A stretch of DNA of 64,000 bases, from the NCBI RefSeq assembly GCF_048323755.1, contig NZ_JBLWFS010000006.1, positions 62,001-126,000 on the forward strand, in the 5' to 3' direction. Below the pieces are notes generated by a model, which was given only the letters and a program-made list of their open reading frames with translations, had not been told where the DNA came from and did no database searches. Below, piece by piece: positions 1-8,704 of this stretch. A program made the position numbers and the translations under genes. The DNA comes from Alkalihalobacterium sp048323755. Lineage in GTDB: Bacteria > Bacillota > Bacilli > Bacillales > Bacillaceae_F. The number at the start of each line of letters is the position of its first letter. Within the stretch, counting starts at the first letter, position 1.

Positions 1-222
1 ATCGGCTCCGTGGGTTCCATGGATATGCCCGTCAATGAATCCTGGAATCGCTTGTAAACCGTCTCCATCTATCGTCATCTCTTTGGAGAACGCCTCTTGA
101 AGTCTATTCGCTTTTTCGATTGCATTAATTGTTTTTCCTTTTACGAGCAAACAGCCCTTTTCTATAACACCTGTTTCTGTATATAAACGAACATTTTTTA
201 TAAAAATGGTATGATCATTCAA
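1..222 (-). CDS. nagA: N-acetylglucosamine-6-phosphate deacetylase, N-terminal part
   Basis: This is the first 74 codons of a gene that runs off the left edge. The protein begins with the small beta-domain typical of amidohydrolases (IKNVRLYTETGVI) and reaches the metal-binding strand PGFIDGHIHG at the window edge, which is characteristic of NagA. NagA removes the acetyl group from GlcNAc-6-P in amino-sugar catabolism in the cytoplasm. The start is a TTG at 222: an AGGAG at 235-231 lies 8 nt upstream, and the nearby ATG at 218 is out of frame. Other PGFID-H-H amidohydrolases are possible but fit less well. Confidence 0.82.
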   Translation of the reverse strand, partial: MNDHTIFIKNVRLYTETGVIEKGCLLVKGKTINAIEKANRLQEAFSKEMTIDGDGLQAIPGFIDGHIHGTHGAD

Positions 223-412
223 AGCCTCCACTCCTCTCAGATCTTGGTTTCTATTTGTGCCATACTTTGCGTTCGTCTAGTCAAATCCTTTATCCATAAA
301 CTAAAAACGCCTTGATCAGTATATGTTGAAAAACACCTCACTTTAGGCATTAGCCGTTTCAAATCGTGGCTCAAATCATAGGTATATGTCTAAGAGAGGC
401 AGGTGAAATGCT

Positions 413-544
413 ATGTATTACAATTACTCCAATTACCGAAATCATGTTTTACCACCTGGGTATTATATCCATTCTAATCAATTAAAAGAAACGATGAAAG
501 CCACAAGACCTACTTATTCCATTAATTTTGAACCTTTTCTGTAA
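413..544 (+). CDS. tyrosine-rich 43-residue micro-protein
   Basis: This is a short frame of 43 codons with a good ribosome site (AGGTG at 401-405, 7 nt before the ATG). The product starts MYYNYSNYRNH, has six Tyr among its first 18 residues, contains PPGYY, and ends SINFEPFL. It has no signal peptide or membrane helix. Its composition resembles small spore-coat or sporulation peptides, but I do not recognise the family and no function can be assigned. It lies 58 bp upstream of the exported protein at 603 and on the same strand, so the two may be co-transcribed. Confidence 0.5.
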   Translation: MYYNYSNYRNHVLPPGYYIHSNQLKETMKATRPTYSINFEPFL

Positions 545-602
545 CCTTTTCTTCTAATCCTCGTCTAATCTTTAAACCGAAAGATTCAGGGAGTGTATTA
601 GA

Positions 603-1313
603 ATGTTATTAACCTTTACAAAAGCAAGGTGCTACTTATTGACTGGAACGATTATTACTTCATGTTTCTTGTCTACGACTTTCGCAACAGCTAATGAAAA
701 TCAGGATCAAACGATTGAGCGGATTATGGCAGAAGTTGAGGAAAGTGGTATCGATATCAACCATACCGAGTCCATTGAAAGAGTTCGTAATTATATAATG
801 GAGCATGTCGATCGAAAATTGTTTTCAAGCTTGCATATTGACCGTGATGAAGATCCTTTAGGAACTATCGTATTATCCTTTACGACCGATCTTCCCCCAA
901 AAATGAAAGACGATCTGATGTCACTCGTAGAAGAACCTACGAAATTATCGTTTCGAGTGGTCTCTTACACCCAAGATGAATTGATTGAAAAGCAAAAAAG
1001 CGTGGATCAATCGGTATTTCAAGAAAAAGTATTTGAAACCGAAGGCATTAACGTGTATTATACATCACCTGATATTATAAACAATAAAGTAGAAATTGGA
1101 ATAGCTCCTTTTAATGAACAGACTGCGCAACTGGTTTATAAGTATTTCGGACCTGAAATGATTAATGTCGTTGAGGCGAATGAAGTCCATATCCTAACCG
1201 AAGACACCGCTTCTACAAAAGGTATAACTCCATATGGTGATGAAGATCGAGACAAAAAGGACGGATTTTTTTCATCCATCTGGAATTGGATTAGAGGGTT
1301 GTTCACTAAGTAA
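603..1313 (+). CDS. exported protein of unknown function
   Basis: A 236-residue protein with an N-terminal signal peptide (hydrophobic stretch about residues 12-28, then TFATANE, a likely signal peptidase I site). The mature part has two similar beta-alpha-beta modules, about residues 75-120 and 145-195. Their pattern (short beta strand, helix, then FRVVSY or INVVEAN) recalls the prodomain fold of S1-type proteases, but no protease domain follows. The C-terminus is WNWIRGLFTK, an aromatic and basic tail. A GGGAGTG sits 7 nt before the ATG. I do not recognise the family; the prodomain-like reading is inference. Confidence 0.7.
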   Translation: MLLTFTKARCYLLTGTIITSCFLSTTFATANENQDQTIERIMAEVEESGIDINHTESIERVRNYIMEHVDRKLFSSLHIDRDEDPLGTIVLSFTTDLPPKMKDDLMSLVEEPTKLSFRVVSYTQDELIEKQKSVDQSVFQEKVFETEGINVYYTSPDIINNKVEIGIAPFNEQTAQLVYKYFGPEMINVVEANEVHILTEDTASTKGITPYGDEDRDKKDGFFSSIWNWIRGLFTK

Positions 1314-1344
1314 TCCCTCAAGGAGCAAGTTATAAACCCTTGAA

Positions 1345-1396
1345 AAAAGCATAGACCTAAACAGCTCCGATTTAGCTGGTATAGGTCTATTTCTTT
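1345..1396. terminator. bidirectional hairpin terminator
   Basis: ATAGACCT (1351-1358) pairs with AGGTCTAT (1383-1390), extended by an inner AGCT/AGCT pairing. An A-run lies on one side and a T-rich run on the other. It separates the convergent genes ending at 1313 (+) and 1425 (-). Confidence 0.75.
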
Positions 1397-1424
1397 CCTG
1401 TATTAAATCTTAGATCGCACCAAA

Positions 1425-2414
1425 TTAATAAACAACACTAGCCAACCAATAAAAATAAGGAATACCAACAATCAAATTAAAAGGCAGTGTTAACCCAAGA
1501 GCCGATCCAATATATATACCAGAATTCGCTTCTGGGATCGCTTGACCGACTGCGGCAGGCGCTGCAATATACGAAGCACTTCCCGTTAAAAACGCAAGAA
1601 CAACAGCTCCTCCCACTGATAACCCGATAAAATAACCGGCTAACACGCCTAGCGTTCCACCGACAACAGGAAGAATAAAGGCAAAAAGGAATGAGGTCGG
1701 CTTTACGTTTTTTAGTTGACGAATACTTTGCGTTGCCACCATCCCCATGTGAAGTAAGAAGATACAAAGGATACCATAAAACAAATCACCAAATAATGGC
1801 CTAATTTGTAAGAGTCCGTCTGTATGAGCAACATACCCAATAAAGATCCCACCTAATAACAGGAAAATACTTTTACCGAAAAAAGCTTCTTTTATGACAT
1901 GCTTTAAACTAGCATCCGGATTTTCGTTAGCTTCATTTTTTTGTTGAGTAAATACCTTATAAAGAACGATCGCTAAAATAATAGCCGGGCCTTCCATAAT
2001 GACAAGAATCGCCGACATATACGCTTCATAATAAACACCGACTTTCTCTAAAAAAGCAATACCTGCTATGAACGTCACCGCACTCACTGAACCGTAATGG
2101 GCGGAAATGGCAAACGAATCCGTTAACGAGAACTTAAATATCCCTTTTACAGTAACAAAAGCTATTCCAAACATTACAATACTCAGTACAATTGAAGTAA
2201 TGATCGTTGGAAGCATGTCCATTAACGTTACATTTCGTAACTCTACCCCACCCTTAATCCCGATGGTAAGAAGAATAATCATCGTGTAACCTGTATAAAA
2301 GGCACCTGGCACTTTAAGGTCTGAGTTAACGATGACAGCAACAATGCCTATAAGGAAAAATAAGATCATTGGTGATAATAAATTGGTATAGGCAATTTCA
2401 TAAATTAACTCCAT
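1425..2414 (-). CDS. SbtA-type sodium-dependent bicarbonate transport family permease
   Basis: A 329-residue integral membrane protein with about ten hydrophobic segments in two similar halves joined by a hydrophilic loop (QQKNEANENPDASLK, about residue 165). The N-terminus (LSPMILFFLIGIVAV), the FAISAHYGSVSAVTF segment and the C-terminal GSASYIAAPAAV segment match the SbtA/DUF897 family, whose cyanobacterial founder is a Na+/bicarbonate symporter. In Bacillaceae the substrate is unproven. An SD (AGAGGTGG) precedes the ATG. No PII-like SbtB gene is next to it. It appears to be a single-gene unit ending at the shared terminator at 1351-1390. Confidence 0.82.
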   Translation of the reverse strand: MELIYEIAYTNLLSPMILFFLIGIVAVIVNSDLKVPGAFYTGYTMIILLTIGIKGGVELRNVTLMDMLPTIITSIVLSIVMFGIAFVTVKGIFKFSLTDSFAISAHYGSVSAVTFIAGIAFLEKVGVYYEAYMSAILVIMEGPAIILAIVLYKVFTQQKNEANENPDASLKHVIKEAFFGKSIFLLLGGIFIGYVAHTDGLLQIRPLFGDLFYGILCIFLLHMGMVATQSIRQLKNVKPTSFLFAFILPVVGGTLGVLAGYFIGLSVGGAVVLAFLTGSASYIAAPAAVGQAIPEANSGIYIGSALGLTLPFNLIVGIPYFYWLASVVY

Positions 2415-2547
2415 TACGTTCCACCTCTAATCCCAACTTTTGTTATTCTATTAACTTAACCCATTGTGTATTAGTGTATGAAAAAACCTCACTACATCCT
2501 TGTTTACAACGTCCAAGCTGAAAGTGAGTTCGTGAAAAATCAAACGA

Positions 2548-3609
2548 TTATTTGACTTTTACATCAATACGGTGAATAGCATTATACCCATATCCTTTTC
2601 GATTCCAGTACTCTCGCTCAGGTTGGACATTTCCATTTGAATCTTTTGCTCTCGTTTGTATCGGATACGTTCCCTTACTTGGCGTCTTCCAGATATACTG
2701 CCACTCTGTCCAAGCAAAACGCTTGGTTCGATCCTGGGCGAGTGTTACAGCCTCCCAGGTGTTTCCTTTATCAAAGGAAATTTCAACTTCTTCAATCTGC
2801 CCTTCACCACTCCAAGCAAGCCCAACTATAACATGAGCTCCTTCATCGATAATTGAATAATCTAAAGGCTGCTGAATAATTGAATTGACTCGGATCGTTG
2901 TCACAGGTGATTTCCCCTCATCTGTATGAGGGTGCGGATAATAGACATAGTCATCGGTTTGAAAAGGACCTTCATAAGGTTGATCTACAACGGTAATTTG
3001 TTGAAGCCATTTGACCGATGCCATCCCGTACCAATTCGGAACAATCAATCGCAGCGGATATCCATGTTTATAGGGTATCGGCTGACCATTGTACTCGTAA
3101 GCAACTAGCGTATCGGGGTGGAGCGCCTTGTTCATAGGTAAACTTCTTTCATACGGAACGACTTCGTCCACATTCGGTGTCGTACCTCGATCTTCCCCAG
3201 TAAATACAACTTCGAGCGCATCTTCTTTCAGGCCTGCAATGCTCAGCAATTCTTTAAGTGGAACACCCGTCCAAACCCCTTGGCTCACTGCCCCTTCTTC
3301 CCATTGCTCACCGTACACTTTAGGGCGAAACTCGGCTCGCTGATTTCCAGCGCAAATAAGCGGCACAGTGATTGTTTGACTTGGTAGTCTCTTTAGATCC
3401 TCAAGTTTTATAACAAAGGCTTTACTGACAGCACCACCAATAAGTAAATTCCCACTAGCACTTGTAAGATCGGGATACTGAAAATGATTTCGTAAAAACC
3501 AATATCCTTCGTCATAAATGGAACCTCTTAAAAAAAGAATAGGTGTTTCTTGAATTTCAGGAATTAAACCCCTTGTCGTAAAATGAGGGCGCACTCTTCC
3601 ATCGCTCAT
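2548..3609 (-). CDS. sulfite oxidase family molybdopterin enzyme
   Basis: A molybdenum-cofactor oxidoreductase with the sulfite-oxidase fold. The pterin-binding domain occupies about residues 15-220 and contains CAGNQR (Cys about 86), the Cys that ligates molybdenum in this family. The C-terminal dimerisation domain (about 230-353) has the usual EVSFDKGNTW-like beta sandwich and AWTEWQYIW. There is no Tat signal and no haem domain, so the protein is predicted cytoplasmic. I start at the ATG at 3609 because AAGGTGG lies 6-7 nt upstream; an upstream GTG at 3669 has no clear SD. The electron acceptor and substrate are unknown. A broken molybdate importer lies at 59.6-61.4 kb. Confidence 0.85.
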   Translation of the reverse strand: MSDGRVRPHFTTRGLIPEIQETPILFLRGSIYDEGYWFLRNHFQYPDLTSASGNLLIGGAVSKAFVIKLEDLKRLPSQTITVPLICAGNQRAEFRPKVYGEQWEEGAVSQGVWTGVPLKELLSIAGLKEDALEVVFTGEDRGTTPNVDEVVPYERSLPMNKALHPDTLVAYEYNGQPIPYKHGYPLRLIVPNWYGMASVKWLQQITVVDQPYEGPFQTDDYVYYPHPHTDEGKSPVTTIRVNSIIQQPLDYSIIDEGAHVIVGLAWSGEGQIEEVEISFDKGNTWEAVTLAQDRTKRFAWTEWQYIWKTPSKGTYPIQTRAKDSNGNVQPEREYWNRKGYGYNAIHRIDVKVK

Positions 3610-3770
3610 CCCATCGCCACCTTCCCATAAAAAACATATTAAGGAGGACGATTGATTAGACCTTCTCACCGACAGTTATAAAAAATAATACAATAAGAAA
3701 ACTACGGCAGTGAAGAATGCAGATGAAGAATAGAGTTAAACTAATGATAATCATAAAGGGGGAATTCAAA

Positions 3771-4112
3771 TTGCAGAAAAAAATATTAACGCTTCAATCT
3801 TCTTTTTATGTTGATAGCCCGTATGCTAAGTACATAGCAAACGAAGAGCACGATGACTCTTACGGGTTAATTTATTATGAGTTTCTACATGAAATTGGGA
3901 CGCTTCTTGAAGTCGACATCATTTTTGACCAACTGAATGCAACCAACTGGTTAATTGCCGACAATCGCCATATGCAAATTGTTTATCATAAAGATGCTGA
4001 TAATAATGACCAAATCGAGTTTATCCCTAAAACAACGGACGGCGAACAATCCATTCAAAAAATGCAGGAAGAGCTTTTACAAAATAATTCAAGATACTTA
4101 AACTTTGATTGA
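3771..4112 (+). CDS. conserved-looking hypothetical cytoplasmic protein
   Basis: A 113-residue soluble protein. The start is a TTG at 3771, preceded by a very strong SD (AAAGGGGGA at 3755-3763). The longer frame from 3717 lacks a ribosome site and would make the SD coding. The sequence is acidic, with a YGLIYYEFLHEIGTLLEVD segment and a C-terminal amphipathic helix (QKMQEELLQNN). There is no signal peptide, membrane helix or recognisable catalytic motif. The family is not recognised. It is divergent from the sulfite oxidase gene, with 161 bp between them. Confidence 0.6.
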   Translation: MQKKILTLQSSFYVDSPYAKYIANEEHDDSYGLIYYEFLHEIGTLLEVDIIFDQLNATNWLIADNRHMQIVYHKDADNNDQIEFIPKTTDGEQSIQKMQEELLQNNSRYLNFD

Positions 4113-4144
4113 TTTTACCCTAGACCCTAGTTTGTTCATTTTTT

Positions 4145-4255
4145 GGACAATAAAAATTGATTTCAGAAAATAAATATTTCAAAACAGACAATAAATTTTG
4201 AAATCGGATAATAAATTTTGAAATCGGATAATATATTGGTGACCTGGACAATAAA
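4145..4255 (+). repeat. six tandem about 20-bp GGACAATAAA units
   Basis: Decamers related to GGACAATAAA start at 4145, 4165, 4186, 4206, 4226 and 4246 (spacing 20, 21, 20, 20, 20). Units 3 and 4 also share the filler TTTTGAAATC. Related arrays lie at 56535-56604 (minus) and 62909-62968. The region is non-coding and lies between convergent genes. Confidence 0.8.
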
Positions 4256-4345
4256 ACTAAAAAAAAGCTAAGAAAACTGCGCGCAAATCAGTGTTTTCGA
4301 CTTTACTCACTCTTTTCTTGGCCACTTTCAGAAAAAAAGATAAAA

Positions 4346-4374
4346 AAACAGGACCCCATTGGACCCTGTTTTTA
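4346..4374 (-). terminator. hairpin terminator after the 4380 gene
   Basis: An imperfect inverted repeat built on AACAGG/CCTGTT (about 4347-4371) is followed on the minus strand by a run of T. It lies just past the stop codon of the small membrane protein. Confidence 0.6.
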
Positions 4375-4379
4375 CCTTA

Positions 4380-4784
4380 TTATTGCTTATCAGTTAGTTG
4401 CTTACCGTAAACAAACGTCAAAATTAAGAAAGCGAAAAAACTAATCATTAAAACGGAGCCACCAGCGATGTAAAAAATAAGGTTAAACAATCCTGGTGCC
4501 CACTCTGGCTGAAAATAGTACATCCACATTCCGGCTGTTAATCCAAAACTACCAAAGACAGCAGACCACACTTGTACCATTGCTAATTTTGATTTTTTTG
4601 GAATAGCAAATAGCGCATAGAAAACAGCAAATGCAAACAAAGACAGCCAACCGACGACTAATATGTGAGCATGAATCGCACGGAACATATATGATCCTGC
4701 TCCAGCCATATGCCCTCCCATAAATACACCGATAACAGCATATATAGCAGACGTTCGAAGTAAAAATTTCGTTCTATTCAACAT
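4380..4784 (-). CDS. small four-helix haem-copper-oxidase-like membrane protein
   Basis: A 134-residue membrane protein with four hydrophobic helices. Helix 1-2 holds GGHMAGAGSYMF and helix 2 begins IHAHILVVGW, resembling the His-containing helices of cytochrome oxidase or NO reductase subunit I (typically H-x-H-x3-GW). It is only a quarter of the usual length, so it is not an oxidase by itself; haem or metal binding is possible but unproven. I start at the ATG at 4784 (GAGG 5 nt upstream), 7 bp after the stop of the MMPL gene. The two are therefore very probably one operon, and both would be controlled by the promoter at 7095-7126. Confidence 0.7.
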   Translation of the reverse strand: MLNRTKFLLRTSAIYAVIGVFMGGHMAGAGSYMFRAIHAHILVVGWLSLFAFAVFYALFAIPKKSKLAMVQVWSAVFGSFGLTAGMWMYYFQPEWAPGLFNLIFYIAGGSVLMISFFAFLILTFVYGKQLTDKQ

Positions 4785-4791
4785 AACCACC

Positions 4792-6993
4792 TCAACTATT
4801 TGATTTTCTAGATGCAAATGGCCACCAGTTCCATCGATCTAATAGCGTAACGATTGCTGGAACGAGCATGCCTCGGACTAAAAAGGCGTCCATTAAAATC
4901 CCTATACAAACAATAAAGCCAAACATAAACAATTCTAAAATCGGTTGGGTCATTAAAACGCCAAACGTTGCTGCTAAAATGAGGCCTGCGGAAGAAATCA
5001 CACCACCTGTTAATGCAACTCCTCTTTGGACCGACTCACGGATCATAAAATGACGGTTTTCCTCTCGTATTCTCGAAATTAACATTATATTGTAATCGAC
5101 TCCCAAAGCTACTAGGAATACGAACGCATAAAGAGGAATGCGATAACTCATTGCTTCAAAACCAAACATTTTTTCAAAGATAAACCAACTTAAACCTAGT
5201 GCTGATAAATAAGAAAGAAGAATTGTAGCCATCATATAAATAGGTGCTACTAAAGAGCGAGTATGGAAAATCAGCATGAAAAAGATTACTAATGTGACGA
5301 CAATGACAACGATACGAGTATCCCGTTCATTTATCGCTCGAATATCAGCTTGTTTCGCTGTTTCACCCGCAAAATAAAGGTTCGTCTGATGACTCCCCAA
5401 ACCACTTTCATCTAGTAATCTTTCTTTATTACTATTTAACAAATCTAGTTGATCGAGGGCTTCCGGGTCATAGGGATTCATCTCTAATATTATATCAAAT
5501 TTTACTGCCTGTCCTGTTTCAGATAACCAACGATTGCCATGCGCTTCTCTTTCTGCTATCGTATCGGATCCCGGTAATGTTGTGGACTGTATTCCTTTTT
5601 CTTCTACTAACTGGCGATTTAATTTTTCAAGGGCGATCCATTCTTTTTCAGAAAACGTAAAGCCCTCTTCTTTCTCAACAAGAACAGTTATTGGAGCAAG
5701 ATCTCCTGCCGGAAAACTTCTTTCAAGTTGCTCAAAGCCAACACGAGAGTTCATATCTTCTGGAAACGATTTGATTAAGTTAAACGAATATTGAATGTTG
5801 GTCACATTAAGCCCGTTAATAATCAAGAAAAGAAGAACAAGGCCACCTGCAACGATCGGCTTTTTCGTTACTGTTGATCCGATTTTACCCCAAAAGCGAT
5901 TTTTCTCTAACGTTTCTTCACCCACTTGTGGAATCGCAGGCCAGAATGAACGGCGCCCTACAATCGTAAATAGGGCCGGTATTAACGTAAGCCCTGCTAA
6001 TAAAACAATGACAATCGTAATCGCAAACACAGGTGCAAAACTTTGGTAAGGACCGTAATCTGCTAAAAATAGGACTAGCATTGCAGCAAATACCGTACCA
6101 CCACTAAAGAAGATTGGAGAGGCCACTTCCTTCACTGCTTCTTCCATCGCTTGGTACTTACTCTCGTATTTTCGTAACTCCTCGCGATATCGTGAGAAAA
6201 CAAATAAACTATAATCCGTCGTTGCTCCAAATAATAGAATCATAGCGATCGATAAAGATTGAGACTCAATTATAAACACATCATTGGCCGCAAAAATGCC
6301 TAGCACACGGTCAATGACTTGATAAACGATCGCTACAGCTGCTAGTGGAATAATCGCTAATAACGGGGAACGATAAATGACAATCAATAAAACTAATACA
6401 AGACCAATCGTAGAGAATAGCAAAACAAGATCGGCATTAGAAAATATTGCAATCGTATCCGAAGCAATTCCTGCTGGCCCCGTAATCATTAAAGATCCAA
6501 ACTCTAACTGCTCATCCCCAAACGCCTGAATAGCACTAATCGTGTCATTAATTTCTGACATCTCTATACGATCCGTTAAAGTGAGAGATAGAACCAAAGT
6601 CGTTCCATCATCTGATTGAAACGTTTGTTTCGCATGATCAGGAAAGTCGTGAAAAGGAACAATTGACTCTATTGTAACAAGATCTGTTTCATCCGTTAAC
6701 CATTTACTGACGTTCTCCACTTGTGAAATATTGGAGTCGTTCCATCCCTCTTCTTCATGGAAAACTAATAACGCGAGGATTCCTTCTTGCGAAAAGTAAG
6801 ATTTTACTTTTTCATTGGCTATAACCGATTGTGCTTGTTTCGGTAAATCATCCTCTCCTGTATTGACTGTATAATCATTAGCTGAAGGTGCCACACTCAA
6901 AGCACCCGCCACTACAATCCATACCATTAGAATAATCCAAACCCATTTACGGTCTGATGTATATTGGGCTAACTTACTCACTTCTCTCTTCAT
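4792..6993 (-). CDS. MMPL/RND family exporter (YdfJ-like)
   Basis: A 733-residue membrane protein of the bacterial RND-like MMPL family. Each half has one helix, a large extracytoplasmic loop (about residues 40-185 and 395-550) and a bundle of five helices, so about 12 segments in all. The sequence GATTDYSLFVFSRYREEL in the first half and ALGVDYNIMLISRIREE in the second are the paired motif-4-type segments of the family. Such proteins export lipids or hydrophobic toxins using proton motive force. The gene has its own promoter-like region at 7095-7126, follows a terminator, and lies downstream of the two-component genes, the usual setting for B. subtilis YdfJ. Confidence 0.88.
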   Translation of the reverse strand: MKREVSKLAQYTSDRKWVWIILMVWIVVAGALSVAPSANDYTVNTGEDDLPKQAQSVIANEKVKSYFSQEGILALLVFHEEEGWNDSNISQVENVSKWLTDETDLVTIESIVPFHDFPDHAKQTFQSDDGTTLVLSLTLTDRIEMSEINDTISAIQAFGDEQLEFGSLMITGPAGIASDTIAIFSNADLVLLFSTIGLVLVLLIVIYRSPLLAIIPLAAVAIVYQVIDRVLGIFAANDVFIIESQSLSIAMILLFGATTDYSLFVFSRYREELRKYESKYQAMEEAVKEVASPIFFSGGTVFAAMLVLFLADYGPYQSFAPVFAITIVIVLLAGLTLIPALFTIVGRRSFWPAIPQVGEETLEKNRFWGKIGSTVTKKPIVAGGLVLLFLIINGLNVTNIQYSFNLIKSFPEDMNSRVGFEQLERSFPAGDLAPITVLVEKEEGFTFSEKEWIALEKLNRQLVEEKGIQSTTLPGSDTIAEREAHGNRWLSETGQAVKFDIILEMNPYDPEALDQLDLLNSNKERLLDESGLGSHQTNLYFAGETAKQADIRAINERDTRIVVIVVTLVIFFMLIFHTRSLVAPIYMMATILLSYLSALGLSWFIFEKMFGFEAMSYRIPLYAFVFLVALGVDYNIMLISRIREENRHFMIRESVQRGVALTGGVISSAGLILAATFGVLMTQPILELFMFGFIVCIGILMDAFLVRGMLVPAIVTLLDRWNWWPFASRKSNS

Positions 6994-7094
6994 CTCCTAT
7001 ACTCTTTTTTTCTGCATAATGAACGAATAACTCCTCTTAAATTCCTCCTCCTCTTCCATACCTACCTGACATGTGTGGATAACCTCACAACGAA

Positions 7095-7126
7095 ATTCTA
7101 CCGATGTTATATGAACACAAGATGAA
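7095..7126 (-). promoter_or_regulatory. direct-repeat activator site plus -10 box for the MMPL gene
   Basis: Read on the minus strand: TTCATC, 5 nt, TTCATAT, 8 nt, TAGAAT. The 11-bp periodicity is typical of OmpR/PhoP-family dimers. The same layout is found at 9643-9674 and 11538-11569. There is no good -35 hexamer, as expected for an activated promoter. The start codon is about 100 bp downstream. Confidence 0.6.
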
Positions 7127-7234
7127 CAAAATTAAAATGAGCAACATGACCCTTTTAAATTAGTTCATTAAATACTGTTCCTCACAGCTGCACTCCTGAA
7201 AAACAGCCAAACCAATAGACACTCAAACAAAAAA

Positions 7235-7274
7235 GTACCTGGCACCAACCAATTGTTAACTGGGTGCCAGGTAC
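7235..7274 (-). terminator. terminator after the histidine kinase gene
   Basis: A perfect 12-bp stem, GTACCTGGCACC (7235-7246) with GGTGCCAGGTAC (7263-7274), is followed on the minus strand by a T-run. GGTGCCAGGTAC stems are common Bacillus terminators. Confidence 0.85.
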
Positions 7275-7303
7275 CTGCTTTACGTTACTTTACTTTGCTT
7301 TAC

Positions 7304-8704
7304 TCATTTACGAGTTGGTAGTGTAAGTTCGAATTTCGTTCCTTTTCCTACTTCGCTTTGGACGGTTATAGACGACTGATGCAAATCAATGATTGATTTC
7401 ACGATGGATAAACCAATCCCCGTTCCAACTCTTTTCGAACGAGCTTTATCCGCTTTGTAAAATCGGTCCCAAATATGCACTAATTCATTTTCAGGAATTC
7501 CTTCCCCTCTATCCTCAACACAAATACTAACCTTGTCATTACCAGAAGTTAAAACCACTTGAATGGTACTTTTTTGTGGAGAAAAGTATAGGGCATTCTG
7601 CAATAAGTTTATTAACACTTGTTCAATTCGATCACGATCCGCATAAACGGTTATATCGTCTTCTTCCCCAACGATCTCTACTTCAATTTGTTTTTTAGCC
7701 AATTCAGGTTCCATCTTTGCAACCGTCAGCCTAATTTGCTCGGATATATTATAAAACATCGGGTGAATGGTGATTTTCCCAGCCTCTAATTGAGACAAAC
7801 TTAATAAATCATTGACCAACTTAATGAGACGATCTGTTTCATTTTTCATAATCGAATAATAATGGTTGGTTCGTTCTTTCGGAATTGTCCCATCAGTTAA
7901 TGCGACTAAGAAACCTTTAATTGACGTCAATGGTGATCGTAAATCATGAGATACGTTGGCTACAAAATCCTTTCTCATCTGCTCTAAACGATCTAATTCT
8001 TGAGCCATGAAATTAAAAGTTAATCCTAACTGTCCTACTTCATCTTCTGTTTTCACCTCAACGTTTTGAGAAAAATCTCCTTTTGCATATTGCAGTGCGA
8101 TATCATTCATATGACGAAGAGGAGCAGTAATCTTTCTAGAAATGAACCAAATGGCTACTCCTGTTAGAGCGATCGTGATAAGCATCGTTACAACAATAAG
8201 AAAGATCATTTGTCTGGACTCGTGATTGTATTCATGAAAAACCATGACCATTGAATACGTATGTTCATTTTCAAGATCAATTTCGATTGGACTTGCCATT
8301 AAATAGATAAGATAATCGTTCATTCTCATCGGCTCAGTTATCACTTCTCCACCTAATGAGGCTTCAACAATCACAGGGTCAACCTTCGTTAATTGTGCAT
8401 GTGGAAATTCTGATTGATAATGGACTTGACCAGTTTCGTCGTAAATCGTAACGATCGTATTCGGTTGATTTAAACTCATTTGAAGAGATGACTTAACAAC
8501 CTCTTGATCCCACCCTTTCTCATGAGCCAGTTGCAAATGATCAACGATTTGATCTCTTTGGTGATAAAAAACTTCTTCATAATTGCTGTATAAGTAATGG
8601 TGGAACAAGTAAATAAAGATTGAGCTAAACATTAAAAAGGCTAACAGGACAATAACTGAGTAACTTAAAAATAATTTCGAAAATATTCCTTTTCCCTTAA
8701 TCAC
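7304..8704 (-). CDS. sensor histidine kinase of the MMPL-linked two-component system
   Basis: A 466-residue membrane kinase. Helix 1 spans about residues 11-36, an extracytoplasmic sensor about 37-165 and helix 2 about 166-188; a HAMP linker runs to about 241. The HisKA box is FVANVSHDLRSPLTS with the phosphorylated His at 253, followed by an ATPase domain with the N box (NLLQNALYFS), DRGEGIP and GTGIGLSIVK. All catalytic motifs are present. The gene overlaps the response-regulator stop by 8 bp (translational coupling). The signal is unknown; a membrane-active compound exported by the MMPL protein is a reasonable guess from context. Confidence 0.93.
   Translation of the reverse strand: MIKGKGIFSKLFLSYSVIVLLAFLMFSSIFIYLFHHYLYSNYEEVFYHQRDQIVDHLQLAHEKGWDQEVVKSSLQMSLNQPNTIVTIYDETGQVHYQSEFPHAQLTKVDPVIVEASLGGEVITEPMRMNDYLIYLMASPIEIDLENEHTYSMVMVFHEYNHESRQMIFLIVVTMLITIALTGVAIWFISRKITAPLRHMNDIALQYAKGDFSQNVEVKTEDEVGQLGLTFNFMAQELDRLEQMRKDFVANVSHDLRSPLTSIKGFLVALTDGTIPKERTNHYYSIMKNETDRLIKLVNDLLSLSQLEAGKITIHPMFYNISEQIRLTVAKMEPELAKKQIEVEIVGEEDDITVYADRDRIEQVLINLLQNALYFSPQKSTIQVVLTSGNDKVSICVEDRGEGIPENELVHIWDRFYKADKARSKRVGTGIGLSIVKSIIDLHQSSITVQSEVGKGTKFELTLPTRK

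Noticed and set aside
3610..3669. Longer N-terminus for the sulfite oxidase family protein (GTG at 3669)
   Set aside because: No SD, no signal peptide and no family similarity in the extra 20 residues; the internal ATG has a strong SD.
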